From NCBI GenBank assembly GCA_902497145.1, contig CABVDR010000001.1:62001-126000 (forward strand): 64,000 nucleotides of DNA. Reading direction: 5' to 3'. The notes beneath the pieces are model-generated. The model was not told where the DNA came from. It was given only the letters and a program-made list of their open reading frames with translations, and did no database searches. The DNA comes from an uncultured Oscillospiraceae bacterium. Its GTDB lineage: Bacteria > Bacillota > Clostridia > Oscillospirales > Oscillospiraceae. Positions 17,506 to 26,652 of this stretch are shown piece after piece (position 1 is the first letter of the stretch; every line of letters begins with the position of its first letter). A program made the position numbers and the translations under genes.

Positions 17506-18570
17506 ATGGCGGACGGACAGAAAACCGAAAAAGCAACCCCGAAACGACGGCGGGACGAACGGAAGAAGGGCAATATCTTCTTCAGCAACGACGCGGTATC
17601 GGTGGTTGTACTCCTGGTGGGGCTGGCGGTATTTTTTCTCACCGCGGTGGGGTCCGCCTCCGCCATCGAGGAATTTTTCCGCCTGTGCTTCTCCCTGACC
17701 CGGACCCAGGTGGACACCCCCACGGCGGGGGACCTCAGCCAGCTGCTGCTCCAGCTGCTGTGGGCCTTTGTCCGGGCGGTAGGCCCCCTGATGGCCGCCA
17801 CAGTGGTGGCGGGGGTGGCAGCCACCTTCTTCCAGACCCGGATGCTGGTGTCGGGGGAGTCCCTGCGGCCCAAATTCAGCCGGATCAATCCCATCCAGGG
17901 GTTTATGCGGCTGTTCTCTCTGCGCAGCATCATCGAGGCCCTAAAGGGCCTTTTGAAGATCATTATTCTCCTCTATATCATCTATCAGTTCCTGGCCGGT
18001 GTGGTAGATACGTTCACCAAGTACCTCTTCACGGACCTCACCACGGCCTGTTCCCACCTGTTGGACCTGGCCTTCCAGATGTCCATGCAGATCGCTGTGG
18101 CCTACGTAGTGCTGGCTGCCGCCGACGTGTTCTACCAGTGGTGGGACTACGAGCGGCAGATCCGCATGACCAAGCAGGAAATCAAAGAGGAGTTCAAGCA
18201 GACCGAGGGTGATCCTCAAATCAAGGGTCGGATCAAGGAACAGCAGCGGAAGATGGCCCAGTCCCGCATGATGCAGAAGGTACCTCAGGCCGACGTGGTC
18301 ATCCGAAACCCCACCCATTTTGCCGTGGCCCTGCGCTACAAGGAGGATCAGGATAAGGCCCCTGTGGTGCTGGCCAAGGGACAGGATTCCCTGGCCCTGC
18401 GCATCGTCCAGGTGGCGGAGGAGAACCATGTGGCCGTGGTGGAGAACGTCCCCCTGGCCCGAGCCCTGTACAGCTCCACGGACCTCAACCAGGAGATTCC
18501 TCCTGAGCTGTATAGTGCGGTGGCTGAGGTGCTGGTGTACCTCTATCAGCTGGACAAAAAAGGCACTTAA
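17506..18570 (+). CDS. flhB: Flagellar export switch protein FlhB
   Basis: FlhB is the substrate-specificity switch of the export gate. The N-terminus KTEKATPKRRRDERKKGN is typical. Four TM segments occupy about residues 25-215. The cytoplasmic domain contains the self-cleavage motif NPTH at 268-271, cut between Asn and Pro in the family and read by FliK. The length is 354 residues. GGGAGGTGA precedes the ATG. Confidence 0.96.
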   Translation: MADGQKTEKATPKRRRDERKKGNIFFSNDAVSVVVLLVGLAVFFLTAVGSASAIEEFFRLCFSLTRTQVDTPTAGDLSQLLLQLLWAFVRAVGPLMAATVVAGVAATFFQTRMLVSGESLRPKFSRINPIQGFMRLFSLRSIIEALKGLLKIIILLYIIYQFLAGVVDTFTKYLFTDLTTACSHLLDLAFQMSMQIAVAYVVLAAADVFYQWWDYERQIRMTKQEIKEEFKQTEGDPQIKGRIKEQQRKMAQSRMMQKVPQADVVIRNPTHFAVALRYKEDQDKAPVVLAKGQDSLALRIVQVAEENHVAVVENVPLARALYSSTDLNQEIPPELYSAVAEVLVYLYQLDKKGT

Positions 18571-18596
18571 CAGAAAGCGAGCCATTTTAAAACGTT

Positions 18597-20690
18597 ATGA
18601 TGAGACGAATTTTCGACAATGCCATATCACTGATGGTGGTGGTCATCGTCCTGTTCCTGGTGCTCCCCCTGCCCGCACCGGTGCTGGATGTGCTGATCGT
18701 GATCAACATCTCCCTGTCCATCATGATTTTGATGATCACCATGAGCATCTCGGAGCCGTTGGAGTTTTCCATCTTTCCCTCCCTGCTGCTGATCACGACC
18801 CTGTTCCGGTTGGGTCTGAACGTGTCCTCTACCCGGTTGATCCTCCGGGATGGCGGCTACGCCGGTGTGGTCATCAAGTCCTTCGGCAACTTGATTACGC
18901 AGGGTAATATTGTTATCGGTATTTTGATTTTCTTAATCATTGTACTGGTGCAGTTTATCGTCATTACTAAGGGAGCCGAGCGTGTCTCCGAGGTGGCCGC
19001 CCGCTTTACCCTGGACGCTATGCCCGGTAAGCAGATGGCCATTGACGCCGATCTCAGTTCCGGCCTCATTGATGAGAAGGAAGCCCGGATGCGCCGCTAC
19101 AAGATCCAGAAGGAAGCGGATTTCTACGGCGCCATGGACGGCGCCACCAAGATCGTCAAGGGCGACGCGGTCATGTCCCTGATCATCACGGTCATCAACT
19201 TTGTGGCCGGTCTGATCATTGGTATGGTTCAGGGTGGCGGCGATATCCAGACTGTTCTGAGCGTCTACTCCATCGCCACCATCGGTGACGGCCTGGTTTC
19301 CCAGCTGCCCTCCCTGATGATCTCCACCGCCACCGGCATGATCGTCACCCGCTCTGTGTCCGACGGCAGCCTGAACACCGATGTGATCAGCCAGTTCAAG
19401 GCTCAGCCCCGGGCCATCCTGGCCACCGGCGTCATTCTGCTGCTGCTGGGGGTTGTCCCCGGCACGCCCACCCTGCCTCTGCTGCTGGTGGGCGGCTGCC
19501 TAACGGCGGCCGGCATTATGGGCGAGCGGAGCATGGACAAGGAGAAAGTCCAGCAGGCCCAGCAGGCCGCGGCCCAGGCCGAACAGCCAGCTCCCGAGAC
19601 AGCGGCGGCCAGCGAGGCAGACTACTACAAGGATATCAACAACGTCTACTCCCTGCTCACCGTGGAGCCCATTGAGATGGAGTTTGGATACAGCCTTATT
19701 CCTCTGGTGGACGAGGGCAGCGGCGGCAAGCTCATCAGCCGTATCGTTATCTTCCGCCGCCAGTACGCTCAGGACATGGGCTTTGTCATCCCCTCCATCC
19801 GCCTGCACGACGGAGCGGGGCTTGGCACCAACCAGTACATCATCCGCATCCGGGGCGAGGAAGTGGCCCGGGGCGAGGTGCTGGTGGACTACTACCTGGC
19901 CCTGGAGCCCCCCAACCCCGGCGGCGAGATCGACGGCATCGAGGCCATCGAGCCCGCCTACGGCATCCCCTCCCGGTGGATCCTGCCGGAGAATAAGGAG
20001 ATGGCGGAGATCTATGGCTACACTGTCATTACGCCCCTTACTGTTATGCTCACCCATCTGTCTGAGACCATCAAGCGCCACGCCTACGAGCTGCTGGGCC
20101 GCACCGAGGTCATGCAGCTGGTGGAGCATCTCAAGAAAACCGACCCCGATCTGGTGGCGGACGCTATCCCCAATGTGATTACCTACGCGGGACTAGAGAA
20201 GATCCTGCGCAACCTCCTCAAGGAGAGCATCCCCATCCGGGATCTTGGGCTCATTCTGGAGGCGATCATCGATGCCGGACCCAACCGGGATGCCGACGCG
20301 GTTACCGAACAGGTTCGCACCCGGCTCAGCCGCACCATCACCCGCCGCTTCTGCGAAAACGGACAGCTCCGGGTGGTCACTCTGGACGCCGAGGTGGAAA
20401 AGAAGATCCTCTCCTCTCTCACCAAAAATGAGCAGGGGGTCTACCTGGCCCTCACCCCCGATGTCATGCAGCAGATCATGGCCCAGCTGGGGGAGATGCG
20501 CAAGAAATTCCAGGAGTTGTCCCAGACCCCGGTGGTGCTCACCAGCCAGGTCATCCGGGTCTACCTCAGCCGCCTGATTGCCCAGTTTTACCCCGATGTG
20601 TACGTGCTCTCCTTCCACGAGATCACCAGCAACATCCAGATCCAGGCCATCGGCAACATCACCTTGCAGGCCCAGGCGGCCGTGGTGTAA
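18597..20690 (+). CDS. flhA: Flagellar export gate protein FlhA
   Basis: FlhA is the nonameric export-gate protein receiving chaperone-substrate complexes. About eight TM helices fill residues 10-310. The FHIPEP-family region FPSLLLITTLFRLGLNVSS is at about 59-77. A variable Gln/Ala linker (about 320-345) leads into the cytoplasmic domain, which contains PYGIPSRWILPENKE-like sequence (here AYGIPSRWILPENKEMAE). The length is 697 residues. flhF and flhG, which usually follow, are absent. Confidence 0.97.
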   Translation: MMRRIFDNAISLMVVVIVLFLVLPLPAPVLDVLIVINISLSIMILMITMSISEPLEFSIFPSLLLITTLFRLGLNVSSTRLILRDGGYAGVVIKSFGNLITQGNIVIGILIFLIIVLVQFIVITKGAERVSEVAARFTLDAMPGKQMAIDADLSSGLIDEKEARMRRYKIQKEADFYGAMDGATKIVKGDAVMSLIITVINFVAGLIIGMVQGGGDIQTVLSVYSIATIGDGLVSQLPSLMISTATGMIVTRSVSDGSLNTDVISQFKAQPRAILATGVILLLLGVVPGTPTLPLLLVGGCLTAAGIMGERSMDKEKVQQAQQAAAQAEQPAPETAAASEADYYKDINNVYSLLTVEPIEMEFGYSLIPLVDEGSGGKLISRIVIFRRQYAQDMGFVIPSIRLHDGAGLGTNQYIIRIRGEEVARGEVLVDYYLALEPPNPGGEIDGIEAIEPAYGIPSRWILPENKEMAEIYGYTVITPLTVMLTHLSETIKRHAYELLGRTEVMQLVEHLKKTDPDLVADAIPNVITYAGLEKILRNLLKESIPIRDLGLILEAIIDAGPNRDADAVTEQVRTRLSRTITRRFCENGQLRVVTLDAEVEKKILSSLTKNEQGVYLALTPDVMQQIMAQLGEMRKKFQELSQTPVVLTSQVIRVYLSRLIAQFYPDVYVLSFHEITSNIQIQAIGNITLQAQAAVV

Positions 20691-20723
20691 CAGAAGACCC
20701 CCACGAGAGGAGGCGGGAGAGAA

Positions 20724-21560
20724 ATGGAACAGACCACAAGCGCGGCAAGCGCGGCGGTGCCGGAGGAGACGTCCCTCCCAGCCTCCGTATCCCGGGAGGA
20801 GGCGGAAAAGCTGGACGACCGCAGTCTGCTGGAGCTCTATCAGCGCACCGGTGACCAGGAGCTCAAGTGGATGCTGGTGCTGCGCTACACCCAGCTGGTG
20901 CGCCGCATTGCCCTGCAGGCCAGCGGCCTGTACAGCAGCTTTGCCCAGCTGGATGACATCATTCAGGAGGGGCTGCTGGTGCTGCTCAACGCAGTGGATA
21001 AATTCGACTTGTCCAAGAACGTGAAGTTTGAGACCTACGTCTCCACCCGCCTGCGGGGCATGATCGTGGATCTGGCCCGGCGGCAGGACTGGCTGCCCCG
21101 TCAGGTGCGGCAGAAGGCGGTCAAGCTCAACCGGGCCACCGACGAGCTGGCCGGAAATCTGGGCCGGGTGCCCACCAGCGACGAGGTGGCCCAGTACATG
21201 GGGCTGACCCGGGAGCAGTACGATGCCATGCTCTCCGAGACGGCGGTGTCCAGCCTGGTCTCCTTTGAGGCGGTGCTGGACAGCTGCGGAAACGCAACGG
21301 AGAAGTTCCTCAGCCAGGGGGAGCAGAGCGACCCCACGGAGGAGGAGTATCAGGATCAGGAGCTCCACCAGGTGCTGGAGCAGGGGATTGCCTCCCTGCG
21401 GGAAAACGAGCGCATGGTGCTCTCCCTCTACTACGAGAAAGAACTCAACATGAAAGAGATTGCCCAGGTGCTGGGCGTGAGTGCGGCCCGGGTCTCCCAG
21501 ATCCACAGCCGGGCGCTGCAGCACCTGCGGGTCCATATGAAGCAATACATGCAGGCCTGA
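20724..21560 (+). CDS. sigD: RNA polymerase sigma factor for flagellar operon (SigD/FliA)
   Basis: This is the sigma-28-type factor directing late flagellar, chemotaxis and autolysin genes. Region 2 contains DDIIQEGLLVLLNAVDKFD (about residues 74-92) and FETYVSTRLRGMIVDLAR. Region 3 follows with LGRVPTSDEVAQYMGL. Region 4 at the C-terminus has the helix-turn-helix NMKEIAQVLGVSAARVSQI. The length is 278 residues, with a 40-residue Ala/Ser/Glu N-terminal extension. Its anti-sigma factor FlgM is not in the window. Confidence 0.94.
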   Translation: MEQTTSAASAAVPEETSLPASVSREEAEKLDDRSLLELYQRTGDQELKWMLVLRYTQLVRRIALQASGLYSSFAQLDDIIQEGLLVLLNAVDKFDLSKNVKFETYVSTRLRGMIVDLARRQDWLPRQVRQKAVKLNRATDELAGNLGRVPTSDEVAQYMGLTREQYDAMLSETAVSSLVSFEAVLDSCGNATEKFLSQGEQSDPTEEEYQDQELHQVLEQGIASLRENERMVLSLYYEKELNMKEIAQVLGVSAARVSQIHSRALQHLRVHMKQYMQA

Positions 21561-21584
21561 GGGCCTGGAAAGAGGGAACCATCT

Positions 21585-22340
21585 ATGACCAAGGGATTTT
21601 ATCAGCTGACCTCTGGCATCTTGTCCCAGGGCAGACGGCTGGATGTGATCGGCAACAACATGACCAACCTGAGCACGGCCGGCTATAAGGCGGAGACCTA
21701 TACCGACCGCACCTTCCAGGAGGTGCTTATCAGCCGGGTGGGCAACAAGGATAAGAGCGGCGCCACCCCTATCGGTGAGGAGAGCTACATCCTGGCCCCC
21801 GATCAGCTCTATGTGAACTACAGTCAAGGAACCATGAAGGAGACCGGGCTGACCCTGGACTTTGCCATCCAGGGGGACGGCTTCTTTGCCATCCAGACCG
21901 ACAACGGCGTGGAGTACACCCGCTCGGGCAGCTTCTGCCTCAACGACCAGGGCCAGCTGACCCTGGCTGGACAGGGGACCGTGCTGGGGACGGACGGACA
22001 GCCCATTACCCTGTCCACCGACCAGATCCGGGCCGACGACGCGGGGCGGATCTACACCGAGGATGGGGCCTACCAGGGTCAGATTGGGGTGTACACCTTC
22101 GCCGACAACGCCCAGCTCTCCAAGGGCACCAGCGGCCTGTTCCAGGCAAACGGCCAGCAGGCCCAGCTGCAGGGACAGCCCCAGGTCATGTGGAAGTACG
22201 TGGAGGAGTCCAATGTGGATATGCTCCAGGAAATGAGCCGGATGCTCACCGCCCAGCGCTCCCTCCAGAGCGGGGCCCAGGTGCTCAAGCTCTACGATGA
22301 AGTGCTGACCAAGGCCACCAACCAGATCGGCCAGCTGTAA
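21585..22340 (+). CDS. flgF: Flagellar rod protein of the FlgF/FlhO type
   Basis: A distal or proximal rod subunit of the FlgF/FlgG family, equivalent by position to B. subtilis FlhO. The N-terminal rod motif is RLDVIGNNMTNLSTAGYK. The FlgG-like central fold (TLDFAIQGDGFFAIQTDNGVEYTR) is at about residues 86-110. The C-terminus LQEMSRMLTAQRSLQSGAQV closes the coiled coil. The length is 251 residues. It lies directly after sigD. The flgF label is by similarity; flhO is equally fair. Confidence 0.87.
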   Translation: MTKGFYQLTSGILSQGRRLDVIGNNMTNLSTAGYKAETYTDRTFQEVLISRVGNKDKSGATPIGEESYILAPDQLYVNYSQGTMKETGLTLDFAIQGDGFFAIQTDNGVEYTRSGSFCLNDQGQLTLAGQGTVLGTDGQPITLSTDQIRADDAGRIYTEDGAYQGQIGVYTFADNAQLSKGTSGLFQANGQQAQLQGQPQVMWKYVEESNVDMLQEMSRMLTAQRSLQSGAQVLKLYDEVLTKATNQIGQL

Positions 22341-22362
22341 TGCGGGAAAGGGGAAACGGGTT

Positions 22363-23112
22363 ATGCTTCAAGCTTTTTACAGCGCCGCAGTAGGCGCTCA
22401 GCAGCAGATGCTGCGCATGGACGTACAGGCCAATAACATCTCCAACGTGAATACCAACGGCTATAAGGCCCAGGTCCCCGCCTTTCAGGCGCTGATGTAT
22501 GGGATGCTCGATGGCATTGACAATTCCCAGCTGCCCCGTGGCAGCGGCGCCTATCTATCCGGCACCACCACCAACTGGGAGGAGGGGACCATCCAGCAGA
22601 CCGACCGGAACCTGGATTTTGCTATTCTGGGGGACGGCTACTTTGCCCTGTATAATCCAGGCACCGGTGAGGTGTCCTTCACCCGGGATGGGGCCTTCAC
22701 CCTGGCCGGCTTCCAGGAGACCACCGATCAGGTGGACGAGAACGGGCAGCCGGTGGTGGACACCGTCTACTACCTCTCCGACGGTGAGGGACGGCAGGTG
22801 CTGGGCCAGGACGGCTACCCCATCCAGGTCAGCGACCCGGATGGCGAGATCCCGGTGGGTGTGTTTGCCATCCAGTATCAGGACGGCCTGGAGCGGGAGG
22901 GCAGCAGCCGCTTCCTCATGGGCGACAAGAATGGCCTGGTGTGGGTGAGCGACTCCAAGGTGGAGCGGGGCATGCTGGAGACCTCCAATACCGACCTGGC
23001 CACCGAGCTCAGCCAGGTCATCGAGGCCCAGCGCTCGTATAGCTATGTGCTGAAAATGATGCAGACTGCCGATGAGGTGGAGACCACCATCAATGGTCTG
23101 CCCAACGGATAA
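22363..23112 (+). CDS. flgG: Flagellar distal rod protein FlgG/FlhP
   Basis: Distal rod protein. The N-terminus MLQAFYSAAVGAQQQMLRMD leads into NISNVNTNGYKAQ, closely matching FlgG and FlgE. The central LDFAILGDGYFALYNPGTG and C-terminal LATELSQVIEAQRSYSYVLK are family hallmarks. The length is 249 residues. It starts 22 bases after the FlgF-type gene, so the two rod genes form a unit equivalent to flhO-flhP. Confidence 0.92.
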   Translation: MLQAFYSAAVGAQQQMLRMDVQANNISNVNTNGYKAQVPAFQALMYGMLDGIDNSQLPRGSGAYLSGTTTNWEEGTIQQTDRNLDFAILGDGYFALYNPGTGEVSFTRDGAFTLAGFQETTDQVDENGQPVVDTVYYLSDGEGRQVLGQDGYPIQVSDPDGEIPVGVFAIQYQDGLEREGSSRFLMGDKNGLVWVSDSKVERGMLETSNTDLATELSQVIEAQRSYSYVLKMMQTADEVETTINGLPNG

Positions 23113-23126
23113 GCTGGGGGATGGGT

Positions 23127-23747
23127 ATGAAAAACTATGAAGATCTGAATGGCCTGGAGCTGGATACCATCCGGGAGATCGGCAGCATCGGCACAGGAAA
23201 TGCCGCCACCGCCCTGTCCAGTATGCTGGGCTGTGAGGTGCGCATCGACATGCCGGAGGTGCGCATCATGGGATACAACGAGGCCATCGACTGGATCGGC
23301 GGGCCGGAGGTCATTACCGCCGGAGTGCTGGTCCACATGTCGGGGGAACTCAACGGCATTATGCTCTCGGTGCAGCAGATGGAGTTTGTCAATCTGGTAC
23401 TCCAGCGCATGGTGGGCCGGACGGTGCAGGAGTATGAGCAGCTGGACGATCTGGACCGCTCCGCCCTGGTGGAGGTGGGCAACATCATGATCTCTACCTT
23501 CATCAACGCCCTGTCCAGCCTGGCGGAAATCACCACCCGCCTGACGGTTCCGGCCTTTGCTGTGGACATGCAGGGAGCCATCCTCACCGTGCCTATGGCG
23601 GAGTTTGGCGGACAGTCGGACTACATCATGACCATCGGGGCCAACTTCATCTGCGATGGAAAGGCAGTGCCCTGCCGGCTGCTCCTGTCGCCCGATATTC
23701 GGTCCCTGAATTTTTTGTTGAAAAAGCTGGGGGTTTTGGATGAATGA
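23127..23747 (+). CDS. cheC: CheY-P phosphatase CheC
   Basis: CheC dephosphorylates CheY-P and partners with CheD in Gram-positive adaptation. The ATG at 23127 is 6 bases after GGGGG; an ATG at 23121 abuts that site. The two-fold CheC domain spans the protein (206 residues). The second catalytic site, SALVEVGN with Pro 23 residues later, is intact. In the first site (DTIREIGS) the catalytic Asn is replaced by Ser (codon AGC), so only one site is likely active. It overlaps cheD by 8 bases. Confidence 0.93.
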   Translation: MKNYEDLNGLELDTIREIGSIGTGNAATALSSMLGCEVRIDMPEVRIMGYNEAIDWIGGPEVITAGVLVHMSGELNGIMLSVQQMEFVNLVLQRMVGRTVQEYEQLDDLDRSALVEVGNIMISTFINALSSLAEITTRLTVPAFAVDMQGAILTVPMAEFGGQSDYIMTIGANFICDGKAVPCRLLLSPDIRSLNFLLKKLGVLDE

Positions 23748-24222
23748 TAAGCTGGTAGTTGGGATCGCGGATATGAAGATGGCCCGGCAGAACGGGATGC
23801 TCATTACCTATGCACTGGGCTCCTGTATCGGCATCTGTCTGTATGATCCGCTGATTCAGCTGGCGGCACTGGTCCATATCATGCTGCCGCTGAATATGGA
23901 GACCGGTCGGAAATCTCCCTTGAAATATGCCGACACCGGCATCTGCGAGACTCTGCGGCGCATGGAGACCCAGGGCGGGTCACGCACCCGCATCGTAGCC
24001 AAGATTGCCGGAGGGGCCCGGATGTTTGAGACCCCAGGCGGCGGCAATTTGGGCAACATCGGTCAGCGCAATATTGAAAGTACCCACATGGTCCTGCGGC
24101 GGGAGGGCATCCGACTGCTGCGGGAGGATGTGGGAGGAACAGTGGCCAGAACGCTGCTGTTCGACGTGGCTTCCGGTCAGGCTTGTGTGCGCAGCTACGG
24201 GAAGCCGGAACTGATTTTTTAA
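23740..24222 (+). CDS. cheD: Chemoreceptor glutamine deamidase CheD
   Basis: CheD deamidates glutamines on chemoreceptors and binds CheC, stimulating its phosphatase activity. The presumed catalytic residues are Thr23 (MLITYALGS), Cys29 (GSCIGICLYD) and His46 (ALVHIMLP). The conserved KYADTGI and GGARMF blocks are present. The length is 160 residues. The 8-bp overlap with cheC suggests coupled translation of the two partners. Confidence 0.95.
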   Translation: MNDKLVVGIADMKMARQNGMLITYALGSCIGICLYDPLIQLAALVHIMLPLNMETGRKSPLKYADTGICETLRRMETQGGSRTRIVAKIAGGARMFETPGGGNLGNIGQRNIESTHMVLRREGIRLLREDVGGTVARTLLFDVASGQACVRSYGKPELIF

Positions 24223-24250
24223 TATAAATTTTCAGAAAGCGGGGAACGGC

Positions 24251-25177
24251 ATGGCGGAGGAAAGTAGAAGCGGAATTTTGCTGGAGACTGGCACCAACGA
24301 GATCGAGATCATGGAATTTACCATTGATGGGAATCTCTACGGGATCAATGTGGCCAAGGTGCGGGAGATCATGATGTCCGCGCCGGTAAAGCCTATGCCC
24401 CATACACACCAGGCGGTGGAGGGCATTTTTAAGCCCCGGGATACGGTGATCACCGTGGTGGACCTGCCCAAGTATCTCACTGGGCGGGAGCACGAGCACA
24501 AGGAAAAGGACCTGTTCATCGTCACCAACTTCAACCAGATGCACGTGGCCTTCCGGGTGGAAACCGTGGTAGGCATCAGCCGCATCTCCTGGAAAGATAT
24601 CCAAAAGCCGGACAGCACCATCTCCGGCGGCGCCGACGGCGTGGCCACCGGCATTGCACAGTGCGGCGAGAATCTGGTGAACATCCTGGACTTTGAGCGC
24701 ATCGTAGCGGAGATTGCTCCGGAGACCAGCATCCAGATCAGCGAGGTGGAGGCCATGGGCAAGCGCGGCCGGAACACCAACCCCGTCTGGGTGGCAGAGG
24801 ACTCCATCCTCCTGTCCCGGATGATCCGGGAATCCCTGGAGCGGGCGGGCTATGTCAACCTACGGATGTTCCCCAACGGAGCCGAGCTGTGGGATGCCCT
24901 CCAGGCCTGCGGACAGCAGGGCGATGTGGATAGCCAGGTAGCCATTATCATCACCGACCTGGAGATGCCCCAGATGGATGGGCACCGTCTGACCAAGCTT
25001 ATTAAGAGCAGCAAGGAGTTCCAGCACATCCCGGTGGTCATCTTCTCCTCTTTGATCACCGAGGAAATGCGCCGCAAGGGCCAGGAGGTAGGAGCCGACG
25101 AACAGCTGAGCAAGCCGGAAATCGGCCACCTGATCGGCATTTTGGACGAACTGCTGGAACGCAAGCAGAAGAAGTAG
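24251..25177 (+). CDS. cheV: Chemotaxis coupling/receiver protein CheV
   Basis: CheV couples receptors to CheA and tunes signalling through its own receiver domain. An N-terminal CheW-like domain (about residues 15-160) contains YGINVAKVREIM. A C-terminal receiver domain (about 178-300) has the phospho-acceptor Asp236 (TDLEMPQMDG). The length is 308 residues. With cheA and cheW absent from the window, it is the only coupling protein seen here. Confidence 0.94.
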   Translation: MAEESRSGILLETGTNEIEIMEFTIDGNLYGINVAKVREIMMSAPVKPMPHTHQAVEGIFKPRDTVITVVDLPKYLTGREHEHKEKDLFIVTNFNQMHVAFRVETVVGISRISWKDIQKPDSTISGGADGVATGIAQCGENLVNILDFERIVAEIAPETSIQISEVEAMGKRGRNTNPVWVAEDSILLSRMIRESLERAGYVNLRMFPNGAELWDALQACGQQGDVDSQVAIIITDLEMPQMDGHRLTKLIKSSKEFQHIPVVIFSSLITEEMRRKGQEVGADEQLSKPEIGHLIGILDELLERKQKK

Positions 25178-25193
25178 AAGGGAGAGTGGCTTT

Positions 25194-26471
25194 ATGAGCA
25201 GCAAATACATTGTACGCCAGCCCATTAAGGACCGGGATAACCATATCATTGGTTATGAGATCCAGTACTATGGGGAGAACAGTGCTTTTGGCGGAGACAA
25301 CGGGGTGGAAAACGATTTTGCGGCGGCGGATACCATCTATAATTTCCTCACGATGAACACCGACAAGCTGCTGCGGGGCACCCTGAATTTCATGACCTTC
25401 ACGACCACTCTGCTGATGAAGAAGTCCCCCCGTCTCTTCGATAAAAATGAGCTGGTTATCCAGATCGACGACAGCGTCATTATCCACCCCCTGGCCATGC
25501 ATATGATCCAGCAGTATGCTCGGGAGGGGTACAAGATTGCCGTCAATGAGTTCCAGTTTGCCCCCCGCTACCTGGCCATGCTGGACAGTATCGACTATAT
25601 CAAGGTGAACTTCCAGACCATGCAGGAGCTGACTTTGAAGAATATCATTGAGATCGCCCACAGCATGAACAAGAAGTGCATTGCCGTAGGCATCGACAAG
25701 GAGGAGCTCTACCAGCGGGCACAGAAACTCCAGGTGGATGCCATGGAGGGCACCTTCGTGGCCGAGAAGATGGCCCAGAAGACCCATAACAGCGGCTACA
25801 TGCAGAGCAACTTCTTCCGCCTGATGGTGGCCGTCATCAAGGATGAGCCGGACATCGAGGAGATCGAGCGCATCATCTCGGTGGACGCCACCTTGACCTA
25901 TGGTCTGTTGCGCATTGCCAACTCCCGCTACTTCTCCCTGCGCAGCAAGGTGACAAACGTGCGCCAGGCCATTATGACCATCGGCCTCAACGAGCTCAAG
26001 CAGTGGGTCTATCTGCTCAGCGCCAGCAATGCGGAAAACCACATGGACGAGGGTGCCGAGGAGTTCCTGAAACTGTCCCTCATGCGGGCCAACTTCTGCA
26101 GCAGCCTGATGAACTATGCCAAGAATATGCCCATCAGCAAGTCCGACGCCTATTTGATGGGTATGTTCTCCACCCTGAACTATCTGATCGACGCTCCCCT
26201 GGAGGAGATCCTGCAGCAGATCCCCCTGTGCCAGGAGGTCAAGGACGCTCTGCTGCAGCATAAGGGCCGGTGCGGTATGCTCTATGACCTGGCCGTGAGC
26301 TACGAGCGGGCGGACTGGGCTCAGATCGACCGTCTGGCGGGAGAGCTGGGAATCCAGACCAACCTGCTTACCAGCCTGTACTTCAGCTGCATGGAGGATG
26401 TAAACCGGATCTGGGCGGAAATCACCCAGGCGGCGGGCAGCCAGAAGCCTGCAGAGCTGTCTGAGAAATAA
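25194..26471 (+). CDS. EAL-like/HDOD signalling protein (YuxH type)
   Basis: An N-terminal, degenerate EAL-like domain (about residues 1-195) starts RQPIKDRDNHIIGYEIQYY and lacks the EAL catalytic motifs (no DDFG, no EGVE). It is probably a binding or scaffold module and not a cyclic-di-GMP phosphodiesterase. A C-terminal HDOD domain (about 200-400) contains ISVDATLTYGLLRIANSRYF and AIMTIGLNELKQWV. The length is 425 residues. YuxH-like proteins often accompany chemotaxis genes. It is the last gene of the operon. Confidence 0.88.
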   Translation: MSSKYIVRQPIKDRDNHIIGYEIQYYGENSAFGGDNGVENDFAAADTIYNFLTMNTDKLLRGTLNFMTFTTTLLMKKSPRLFDKNELVIQIDDSVIIHPLAMHMIQQYAREGYKIAVNEFQFAPRYLAMLDSIDYIKVNFQTMQELTLKNIIEIAHSMNKKCIAVGIDKEELYQRAQKLQVDAMEGTFVAEKMAQKTHNSGYMQSNFFRLMVAVIKDEPDIEEIERIISVDATLTYGLLRIANSRYFSLRSKVTNVRQAIMTIGLNELKQWVYLLSASNAENHMDEGAEEFLKLSLMRANFCSSLMNYAKNMPISKSDAYLMGMFSTLNYLIDAPLEEILQQIPLCQEVKDALLQHKGRCGMLYDLAVSYERADWAQIDRLAGELGIQTNLLTSLYFSCMEDVNRIWAEITQAAGSQKPAELSEK

Positions 26472-26507
26472 CGAAATCACAGTGGGCATCTGAGATAGGG
26501 TGCAGCT

Positions 26508-26578
26508 GAGATGCTCCCTCTGTTAAGAGACCGTGAACCGCGTCACTGGAATCTTATATGGGGGAGTATCTCTTTTTT
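26508..26578 (+). terminator. Terminator with large structured loop, possible attenuator
   Basis: An 11-13-bp stem (about 26508-26520 with 26560-26572, two G-T wobbles) closes a loop of about 40 nt containing its own small hairpin and is followed by six T residues (26573-26578). It ends the fla/che operon. An upstream segment (26484-26491) can alternatively pair with the 5' arm, so the structure could act as a regulated attenuator of the GGDEF/EAL gene downstream. Confidence 0.65.
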
Positions 26579-26652
26579 GGGAACAAAAGGCAGGCGGGTG
26601 AGCCTGCGGATTGAGAGCAACACCCACGCGGTACAGGAGGAAATGAGAGCCT

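Noticed and set aside
20193..21827. 544-codon minus-strand frame opposite flhA-sigD-flgF
   Set aside because: Spans three well-supported plus-strand genes and has no recognisable domain or ribosome-binding site.
26480..26650. Cyclic-di-GMP riboswitch before the first GGDEF/EAL gene
   Set aside because: Context is attractive, but the conserved core and tetraloop-receptor features of the class I aptamer are not visible; kept only as an attenuator-like structure.
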